Source: a bacterium
GTDB lineage: Bacteria; CSSED10-310; JAJRTK01
Direction: 5' to 3'
NCBI GenBank assembly: GCA_024278345.1
Contig: JAJRTK010000297.1
Span: 1-11,668, forward strand
DNA: 11,668 nucleotides
The position numbers and the translations under genes were made by a program. Below the pieces are notes generated by a model, which worked only from the letters and a program-made list of their open reading frames with translations, did not search any database and had not been told where the DNA came from. This document shows positions 5,697 to 11,668 of the stretch, one piece after another; the first letter of the stretch is position 1, and each line of letters begins with the position of its first letter.

Positions 5697-5924
5697 GTGG
5701 GAAGGCGTCGTACTAGTTTGCCCCAAAATTGGATTTCCGTCGCGAAAGTGAGCCGTGGGGTTGTGATTTGGCTCCAAAGGCGAGAAAATACAAAAAGAGG
5801 ATCCAATTGAAGAATGCTTTTTAGCGTTGAGATTGACCGGCGGCGGTAACCTTGTGAAGCTGGCGCCCCGATTCGGCGCGATTCCAGTGCGGACGACCCG
5901 GAGCAGGTTCGACAGGGGATCGGT

Positions 5925-8582
5925 TTGGGAATTCACGGCTCCATTTCGACAATGGCCCTTCCCGATGTCTTCCAGTGGCTTGGACTGGGGGCAAAGAGGG
6001 GAGTTTTGCTCGTTGACCGTGGGAATACCACGCTCCAAATCTTTTTTGAACCCGGTGGTGTCATCGATCTCCAGGAAAAAGCGGAGGTGACGGCTTTTCT
6101 TGGTTTTTTGGAGCGGAATGGCTATTGGACCAACGTGGGCGGGCAGTCCGCTGATCTTGTTGGCCTGTGCAGGGAGCTCCAGCAGCCCGGAAGACTTCGC
6201 CTGCAGGGTGCAAGCTCCGTTTCGGGTGTCCAAGCGTTGGCGGAGGTGGTCGATACTTACTTCGGTGAGAGGATACTCGATCTCTTTGCCTGGAGCTTCG
6301 GAGATTTCCAGTTTCGGGCGAACATGGCCCCCAGGCGGCGGCTCTTGTCAGCACCCATCGCCCTCGACAGATTGATGATGGACTGGGCGGATCGAAGCCT
6401 CAGCGTGGACAAGTTTCGTGAGGTCTTCAAAGACAGCGCGGAAGTGAAGATCATGGCGACGCCGAACGCCGCCTATTACCGCCCCTTGGATGGGTTCGAA
6501 GGGCGGATTCTTTCCCTTTGCCGCTCGGAGCAGAACCTCCTGGACTTAGCCATCAGTGCCGGACTCAGCGAGTATGAGACACTCACTCGTCTTGGGCGTC
6601 TACTGGAATGTTCGGTCATCCGGGTTTCCAACGGTCGGAGTCACTCCTCTGCCCGTGGTAGCGGCCCTCCCGTGGGGAGTCAAACGGGCTCGGATTCCGG
6701 GTTGCTCTTAGGGGAGCAGCGGTGGGCGGAAGATCCGGAGAGTGACGGACCGCCCGGTGCTGGCGCTGCTTTTCCGGCCGGCGGCTCCGAGAACAGCGAG
6801 CCTCGGGAAACAGTAGAGGCGGCGGATTCACCGGCAACTCCATCGGTGGTGCTCAATGGCCCAACCGACGAGGAGCGCCAGAAACTCTTGGCCGACGGGA
6901 AGCAGCAGCTTCAGACGGCTTTCCTCGATGAAGTGGAATCGGCGGGAATCGGTCCGGACACAACTCCGTCCATGGCCATCCGCTTCGATGACGTTGCTCT
7001 CTTATCGCTGAACTTGTCCGCGGATGAGGGGTTTCTTCTTTCTAGAGTCGATGGACGGACAACGATCCGGCAGCTCGCCACGGTCTGTGGGATCCCAAAA
7101 AGCCGGATCGTTGGACTCGTGGTGGGTTTGTTTGGAAAAAAAGTTCTGTCGGCTCCCGTGGGGCCCCGGACCATCGACGCGAGCTTCATCTCTGGCCTTG
7201 TGCGGATGGTTCAGGACAGGTTTGCTCCAGTTTCGTCGCGGGATACTCCGGGCCGGGGAGGATGCCCGGCTTTGGAGTTCGCTCCTCTGAAGTTGGGCCA
7301 GCAGGAGAGGTCTGGATCTCTGGATGTGGCGGTCGCGAGTCCCACGGCTTCCACTGGAAAGACCGACGAGAAGGAAAAGCCGGAAGGTAGCCTTCAAATC
7401 TCCGAGCTGGAAGATCCCGAGTTGCCGCCACCCGGACCTGGCGTCGCCCCTTCCAAGGAGGGAGGCGATTCCTCTTTGGATGAGCCCACTGGAACCTCGG
7501 GCGGATCTCTGGAAGCGATGCTGGAACAGGGCGGGATTTTCGACGAGAGCGATGGCTTGTGGGACGTGCAGACGCTGGCTGCTGACTCCAGGCAAGAAGA
7601 GCTAAGGGCAAAGCTCTTGGAAGCCGCGGAAGTCTCCGACGAAGAGAAACAGCAGCAGCCCGAGTCGTTGACCGATCTTGACCTGGCCTCAAACTTCCCC
7701 GCTGAACCGGATTTGGGCGCGGAAGGAACTCAGCGCAGCCAAGAACCAGATGGCCAAAAATCCAAAATCATCGATGCCACGGCCCAGAGTTCGAGCTTGA
7801 AGAGCCCAGACCAAAATTCGCCGTCGGGAGATGCTGACCCAAAAGAAAGGAAGCCCACTGCTACCCCAGATACGGCCAAAACTGTGCAACTGGACCCAAG
7901 CAACGACAGTTGGAGTGCCTCGGGAACTGCCCCGAGACAGACTGAAACGGAGATGATTGCCGAACTGGAGTCGGCTCCCGATCTGGAGGCCGTCCTGGGG
8001 CCCGCCGAAGTCGTCTTTGATGTCGATTCCAGTGACTTCGAGGATCTGGAGCTCGCCGCGGAGCCTGTCACTGCCGAGCAAGATCGAACTGAACACACCG
8101 ATTACCTGACCGCCAGTGAGTTGGCGGAATGGGCGGAAGAGGCCGAACGCGAAGTCGAAGGGAATTCCGCCGCGACATTGGCCGCCGCCGAAGCGGCCAA
8201 GCAGGCCCGTCTGGCTCACAGGGTGGAGATATCCCGCCTTCGCTGCAAACAAGGTATGGCGGCGCTAAAATCGGGGCGGATGGCCGAGGCTTTGGAAGCT
8301 CTCAGGGAGTCGGTGGATCTTTGCCCGGAAAACCCCGTCTATTGGGCAAGTTTGGCCCAGGCTCATCTCATCGACGGGAGCGATCTGCCAGAGGCGGAGC
8401 GCTGTTGCCGGCAAGCGATGGAGACCAACCATTGGGATCCGCGCCTCTATCTGCTTCTGGGCCGGATCCAGCAGAAGGCGGAGCGTCCCGATCTGGCGGC
8501 TCAGTCCTATTTTAGGGCCCTTGAGCTCGATCCAGCCAACGCCAAGGTGCATGAAGCGCTCCAGAGCCTTCGTCTGGCCTGA
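5925..8582 (+). CDS. DUF4388 (PATAN-like) protein with winged-helix segments, acidic linker and C-terminal TPRs
   Basis: 885 aa, cytoplasmic (no signal or membrane segment). Residues 1-150 look like a DUF4388 domain: GSISTMALPDVFQWLGLGAK, then GVLLVDRG and a later ILDLFAWSFGDFQF. Two similar winged-helix-like segments follow: about 188-235 (EGRILSLCRSEQNLLDLAI...LLECSVI) and 358-412 (DEGFLLSRVDGRTTIRQLA...KKVLSAPVG). Residues about 430-765 are acidic, Ser/Pro/Glu-rich and probably disordered. Residues 769-885 hold about three TPRs (ALEALRESVDLCPENPVYW; AAQSYFRALELDPANAK). Proteins of this layout in deltaproteobacteria and acidobacteria are thought to be scaffolds in signalling or gliding; no reaction is expected. 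The start is TTG 5925 with AGGGGA just upstream; the next ATG (5952) would remove the first strand of DUF4388. It converges with the phosphatase at 8624, which suggests but does not prove a shared signalling role. Confidence 0.85.
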   Translation: MGIHGSISTMALPDVFQWLGLGAKRGVLLVDRGNTTLQIFFEPGGVIDLQEKAEVTAFLGFLERNGYWTNVGGQSADLVGLCRELQQPGRLRLQGASSVSGVQALAEVVDTYFGERILDLFAWSFGDFQFRANMAPRRRLLSAPIALDRLMMDWADRSLSVDKFREVFKDSAEVKIMATPNAAYYRPLDGFEGRILSLCRSEQNLLDLAISAGLSEYETLTRLGRLLECSVIRVSNGRSHSSARGSGPPVGSQTGSDSGLLLGEQRWAEDPESDGPPGAGAAFPAGGSENSEPRETVEAADSPATPSVVLNGPTDEERQKLLADGKQQLQTAFLDEVESAGIGPDTTPSMAIRFDDVALLSLNLSADEGFLLSRVDGRTTIRQLATVCGIPKSRIVGLVVGLFGKKVLSAPVGPRTIDASFISGLVRMVQDRFAPVSSRDTPGRGGCPALEFAPLKLGQQERSGSLDVAVASPTASTGKTDEKEKPEGSLQISELEDPELPPPGPGVAPSKEGGDSSLDEPTGTSGGSLEAMLEQGGIFDESDGLWDVQTLAADSRQEELRAKLLEAAEVSDEEKQQQPESLTDLDLASNFPAEPDLGAEGTQRSQEPDGQKSKIIDATAQSSSLKSPDQNSPSGDADPKERKPTATPDTAKTVQLDPSNDSWSASGTAPRQTETEMIAELESAPDLEAVLGPAEVVFDVDSSDFEDLELAAEPVTAEQDRTEHTDYLTASELAEWAEEAEREVEGNSAATLAAAEAAKQARLAHRVEISRLRCKQGMAALKSGRMAEALEALRESVDLCPENPVYWASLAQAHLIDGSDLPEAERCCRQAMETNHWDPRLYLLLGRIQQKAERPDLAAQSYFRALELDPANAKVHEALQSLRLA

Positions 8583-8623
8583 TCGGCCTTTGGCGAAGAT
8601 CACGACCTGGACTTCAGTGGGGA

Positions 8624-9820
8624 TCAGGGAAGCCGTTTGATGATCACCAGGCTGGCGTCGTCGCTAAAAACCCCGTTGGGGCTCCATTCGCTGGCGGCAA
8701 GAAGCAGCTCGTCAAGAATTTTGCGGGCCGATCTCGGGTCCTTGGGCTTGACATGTTCCAAGATTCCCGATTCGCTGAACTCGTGGTGCCTTGGGCCTGC
8801 CGATTCCGTGATTCCATCGGTGTAGAGCACCAAGACGGAGCCGCGATCCACGTGGATGAAGCCTCGCTTGAAAGGCATGTCTGGCATGGGTCCCAGGATT
8901 GGGCCTCCGATTCCAAGGCTCCGCGTCGATTCCGGCATGATGAGGAGTGGGGGAGGATGTCCGGCATTCACGTATACGAAGTTCCCGTTGGATTCGAGCT
9001 CGGCGTAAAAAAGCGAAATGAAGCGGCTGGAGATCGTGCTTCGTGAAATGATGCGGTTGAGCTTCTGGAGCATTGGCACCATTTTGAGCTGGAGCTCCGT
9101 ACCCATTCTAAGCCCGATGACCACGTCTCGCACCTGCAGAGCGGCCGGGAGCCCATGTCCCGTGGCATCGCCGATGGCAAGCCCCAGAAGATCCGGGCCA
9201 AGGGGATAAAAATCGTAAAAATCGCCCCCAACGATTTCTGCCGGCAGCGAGACAGCCGCGATGTCGAAACCGGGAAAATGGGGCATTGCTCTGGGCAGGA
9301 GGCTTTGGTGGATCTCCCGCGCCTGGTTCATGTCGAAGTTCAGCTTGTCCCAAAGCAGCCGGTTGTGGAGAGTCTTCTGGATCGCCCGAAGCCAAAAGGC
9401 CAGTTGATCCCTGGGCGCCCCCGCCGAAAGTCCGAACGCCAAGAGCTGCCTCGGTCGGGTTCGCAGGATCATAGCCGCCGAACGCGGACCTCCCAAGCGC
9501 GTCTCCAGAGTCTGATCCAGCCCCTTGACGTCTCGATCAAAAATGTAGAGACCATGGGCCAACAGAAGAGAAATCCCCCGATAATTCTTTGGGAGTGCCA
9601 GCCCCTCCAGCTCTCCTTCTTTGGAACCCACGTCCAAAACCAGGCGGAATGCTCCATCTTCCTCCTCGTAGAGCCGGCCATTGATGATTCCAAGATCCTC
9701 GCCGAAGCTTGCCACCAGCTCACGAAGCAGGTCAGGAACCAGATCTTCGATCTCGCTCGCTTCAATGTGCCCCAGTAGCCGGGCCAACCGCCCATAAAAT
9801 CCCGTCGTCTCCCGGTCCAA
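8624..9820 (-). CDS. PP2C/SpoIIE-family serine phosphatase with N-terminal GAF-like domain
   Basis: 398 aa from TTG 9820, chosen because GAGG lies 6 bases upstream; TTG 9835 would add five residues but has no clear ribosome-binding site. Residues about 5-155 look like a GAF-type sensor domain. A linker helix with AREIHQSLLP follows, the usual lead-in to RsbU-like phosphatases. The SpoIIE/PP2C domain shows EIVGGDFYDF (195-204), IGDATGHGLPAAL (216-228), YVNAGHPPPLL (283-293), LYTDGITES (332-340) and SDDASLVII (386-394). The metal-binding aspartates D200, D218, D335 and D387/D388 are all present, so it should be active. Such enzymes dephosphorylate anti-sigma-factor antagonists (STAS proteins) or other phosphoserine targets in response to a ligand. 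No STAS, anti-sigma or sigma gene is adjacent, so the target is unknown. Confidence 0.93.
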   Translation of the reverse strand: MDRETTGFYGRLARLLGHIEASEIEDLVPDLLRELVASFGEDLGIINGRLYEEEDGAFRLVLDVGSKEGELEGLALPKNYRGISLLLAHGLYIFDRDVKGLDQTLETRLGGPRSAAMILRTRPRQLLAFGLSAGAPRDQLAFWLRAIQKTLHNRLLWDKLNFDMNQAREIHQSLLPRAMPHFPGFDIAAVSLPAEIVGGDFYDFYPLGPDLLGLAIGDATGHGLPAALQVRDVVIGLRMGTELQLKMVPMLQKLNRIISRSTISSRFISLFYAELESNGNFVYVNAGHPPPLLIMPESTRSLGIGGPILGPMPDMPFKRGFIHVDRGSVLVLYTDGITESAGPRHHEFSESGILEHVKPKDPRSARKILDELLLAASEWSPNGVFSDDASLVIIKRLP

Positions 9821-10160
9821 TGTCTTCCTCGTCAATTCAGGTGTGTCGCCCAGTGGCGAAAAGCCCGTGCGGACCCTATATTCTCTTTGCCGGATTCTCT
9901 TCGTGCCAACCCCGAGCCCTTGGAACCGTTCCCGGGAAAGTCCTTTCCGGTCCTATTCCCCAACCCGTAGCAAGAGCGTGGCCACCTGCCTGGAGCTCGA
10001 GCACGGTTTGCCGGCGTCCAGTTTTCGCGACGCCATCGGTGAGCCCCCTGTTTCTTCTTTGGGTTGGCTTCCGCAACCATCGCTCGCGGCCGCTGCGCGC
10101 TGGTCGCCTTTCAACTTCTCTGGTAGGCACCCTTCACCCCTCTAACACCGCCACTGACCT
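9821..10160. other. Intergenic region without recognisable gene
   Basis: A 340-bp gap between two divergent genes. Short open frames on both strands here have no ribosome-binding sites and arginine/serine/proline-rich, low-complexity products, so I do not call them. It should hold the promoters of both neighbours, but I found no convincing -35/-10 pair; GAATATAG on the minus strand near 9880 is the best but weak -10 candidate. Confidence 0.6.
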
Positions 10161-11306
10161 ATGCCAAATGCACGAATCAAAAGGACGATTGGAGTCTTCA
10201 CCGGAAAGCGGCCAGGACCTCTGGTCCTCTGTACCGCGGCGATCCACGGCAACGAGCCTGCCGGAATCCATGCGCTGCGCCGGGTATTCCGATGGCTCCG
10301 CCGGGAGAAACCATCCTTTTCCGGGGAGTTCGCCGGGTTCGTGGGGAATCTCCAGGCACTTCGCCGAGGCGCCCGGTTTGTCGCCAAGGATTTGAATAGA
10401 ACGTGGTTTCCCCGGCGGATTGACGAGCTCAGGGAATTATCCGGTAGCCACGGGCTCCTGGACGAAGACCGGGAGCAAAAGGAGCTCTTGGATTGCCTTG
10501 ATGAGGCCATTGCCGGAGCCACGGGGACTGTTTACTGTCTGGATCTCCACACGAGCTCCGCCGAGGGGGCCCCTTTTATTTGTATGGGCGATACCCTCAA
10601 AAACCGGGCGCTTGCCCTGGACATACCGGTTCCCATCATCCTGGGCATCGAGGAGCATATCGAGGGAGACTTGCTCTCCTATTTTTCCGATTGCGGATAT
10701 GCCACCGTCGGATTTGAGGCGGGCCAGCACGAAAAGGCCGGTTCCGTCGATAATCACGAATCGGTGATCTGGCTCAGTCTCATTTCCGCCGGCTGCCTTC
10801 GCCGGCAGGATTTGCCCCGCTACGACACCTATCGCCAGAGGCTCAAGGATCAGACCCGCGGGCTGCCCCACGTCGTGGCCATGCACCACCGCCATGTTGT
10901 TCAACCGGAAGATGATTTCGCCATGAAGCCCGGCTACCGGAACTTCCAACAGGTCCGACCCGGAGAAATCTTGGCCACCCACAGGCATGGCACCATCACC
11001 GCCAAGGAACGGGGAATTCTCCTCTTGCCCCTCTACCAGAGCAGCGGCAACGATGGATTCTTCCTGGCTAGGCCCGTCAACTGGCGCTGGTTGGCCCTTT
11101 CGGCGGTCTTGAGGAAAAGCTCGCTGGCCAGATTCGTGCGCTACCTTCCGGGAATCCAAGTCTGCCCGGATCGCCCCGAGACCCTCCTTGTGAATCCTGC
11201 CGTTGCCCGATGGTACGCCACCGAGCTCTTTCATCTCCTGGGATACCGCCGGCACCGGCGCGGCCCCGAGGGAAGAATCCTCGTCAGCCGCCGCCGCGAC
11301 GACTGA
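10161..11306 (+). CDS. Succinylglutamate desuccinylase/aspartoacylase-family zinc hydrolase
   Basis: 381 aa, complete. The zinc site is readable: HGNE (H29, E32) and LDLH (H130). DLNRTW (77-82) gives the substrate-carboxylate Arg, and GFEAGQHE (184-191) holds the catalytic Glu E186. The C-terminal half is the beta-rich extension seen in AspA-like members (MKPGYRNFQQVRPGEILATHR..., then LLPLYQSSGNDGFFLARPV). The family removes an acyl group from an amino acid or deacylates related amides. The substrate cannot be told: AstE would sit with arginine-catabolism genes, which are absent, so a generic name is safer. The start is ATG 10161; no strong Shine-Dalgarno precedes it, but IGVFTGKRPGP follows at the normal distance before HGNE. 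A 7-bp hairpin follows the stop immediately. Confidence 0.9.
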   Translation: MPNARIKRTIGVFTGKRPGPLVLCTAAIHGNEPAGIHALRRVFRWLRREKPSFSGEFAGFVGNLQALRRGARFVAKDLNRTWFPRRIDELRELSGSHGLLDEDREQKELLDCLDEAIAGATGTVYCLDLHTSSAEGAPFICMGDTLKNRALALDIPVPIILGIEEHIEGDLLSYFSDCGYATVGFEAGQHEKAGSVDNHESVIWLSLISAGCLRRQDLPRYDTYRQRLKDQTRGLPHVVAMHHRHVVQPEDDFAMKPGYRNFQQVRPGEILATHRHGTITAKERGILLLPLYQSSGNDGFFLARPVNWRWLALSAVLRKSSLARFVRYLPGIQVCPDRPETLLVNPAVARWYATELFHLLGYRRHRRGPEGRILVSRRRDD

Positions 11307-11323
11307 TGGCGGTCTGACCGCCA
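11307..11323 (+). terminator. Hairpin directly after the AspA-like gene
   Basis: TGGCGGT (11307-11313) and ACCGCCA (11317-11323) form a perfect 7-bp stem with a 3-base loop, starting at the base after the stop codon. There is no T run, so it may stabilise the 3' end or end transcription weakly rather than act as a classic terminator. Confidence 0.35.
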
Positions 11324-11442
11324 GCCAATCCCAGGCCTCCGGATATGGCGACGACCTCACGGAAGCGACACCGATGGGTTCCAGTGGCGAAGAGTTTCGA
11401 GCAACGCCAAACCAGGTTCGGAATGGCGCGGCGAATTCCTCG

Positions 11443-11471
11443 TTGTGCTTTGGACACGATTGGACTATAAT
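11443..11471 (+). promoter_or_regulatory. Sigma70-type promoter of the helix-turn-helix gene
   Basis: A perfect -10 TATAAT (11466-11471) with TTGTGC (11443-11448, 3 of 6) at a 17-bp spacer. Transcription would start near 11478, about 32 bases before the ATG at 11510, leaving room for GAGGG (11501-11505) as the ribosome-binding site. Confidence 0.75.
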
Positions 11472-11509
11472 TTCCACCTCTCGCCCGGATCCGATGACTC
11501 GAGGGTACA

Positions 11510-11668
11510 ATGAGCACGACTGCCATGACAGTCCAGGACGTCGCCGCCTACCTGAACATCGACCCGAAGACGGTCTACCGGATGGTGAATCGTGGGGACC
11601 TCCCCGGGTTCAAGGTAGGCGGGGTTTGGCGGTTTCAGCGCGAAGACATCGACGCATGGATCGCGAAG
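11510..11668 (+). CDS. MerR/excisionase-type helix-turn-helix protein (partial, runs off right edge)
   Basis: 53 codons are visible with no stop before the window ends. The start ATG 11510 has GAGGG 4 bases upstream and a perfect TATAAT box before it. The visible part is one complete HTH_17-type DNA-binding domain: MTVQDVAAYLNIDPKTVYRM (6-25), then GDLPGFKVGGVWRF with the wing, and REDIDAWIAK. In this family the domain either stands alone (excisionase- or repressor-like) or leads a longer protein such as a substrate-binding or two-component regulator. The rest of the protein is needed to tell. There is no phage or integrase gene in this window to support an excisionase role. Confidence 0.88.
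   Translation, partial: MSTTAMTVQDVAAYLNIDPKTVYRMVNRGDLPGFKVGGVWRFQREDIDAWIAK

Noticed and set aside
9709-10395. Plus-strand frame crossing the phosphatase start region and the AspA-like gene start
   Set aside because: It overlaps two well-supported genes, and its product is low-complexity and rich in Ser, Pro and Arg, with no motif.
10437-11510. Minus-strand frame of 357 codons opposite the AspA-like gene
   Set aside because: The plus strand encodes a clear zinc hydrolase with catalytic residues. The antisense product shows no recognisable domain.
1-11668. CRISPR array or known defence system
   Set aside because: No regularly spaced short repeats and no Cas, nuclease, restriction or toxin-antitoxin motifs were seen on either strand.

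Overview
The window comes from a moderately GC-rich chromosome. Two lines counted by hand gave about 57% G+C in etfA and 45-48% inside one inserted module. It reads as a Gram-negative-type, didermic bacterium: there is an O-antigen-ligase-like membrane protein and two proteins with export signals. A DUF4388/TPR regulator, a SpoIIE-type phosphatase and short palindromic intergenic repeats would fit Acidobacteriota or a similar phylum (PVC or deltaproteobacterial relatives). This placement is an inference from gene style only and is weak.

Layout. Positions 1-1192 hold the end of etfB and all of etfA, the two subunits of electron transfer flavoprotein, separated by 113 bp with two possible hairpins. 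Positions 1266-2165 hold a lower-GC module whose only gene encodes a small secreted protein with eight cysteines in its tail. This module lies between two 138-bp direct repeats made of the last 20 codons of etfA plus downstream DNA with a TTGACA promoter element. The second repeat copy leads into a tRNA-Gly(GCC) gene and its intrinsic terminator. On the minus strand (5249-2479) follow a translationally coupled pair: an exported protein of unknown function and a 762-aa O-antigen-ligase-like protein with a TPR-like C-terminal half. Upstream of these, on the same strand, is a tRNA-Phe(GAA) gene with a clear promoter and terminator.

Positions 5925-8582 encode an 885-aa protein with a DUF4388 domain, two winged-helix-like segments, a long acidic linker and TPRs. 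It converges, with a 41-bp gap, on a minus-strand GAF-like + PP2C/SpoIIE phosphatase (8624-9820). After 340 bp without a recognisable gene comes a zinc-dependent AstE/AspA-family hydrolase (10161-11306). A MerR/excisionase-type helix-turn-helix protein (from 11510) then runs off the right edge behind a good sigma70-type promoter.

The most interesting structures lie between the genes. One is the etfA-tail direct repeat around the secreted-protein module. The other is an approximately 90-bp palindromic element present twice in opposite orientations, each time in the leader of a gene for an exported protein; it has a covarying stem pair and a 39-bp conserved tail. No integrase, transposase, CRISPR array or known defence gene is visible.
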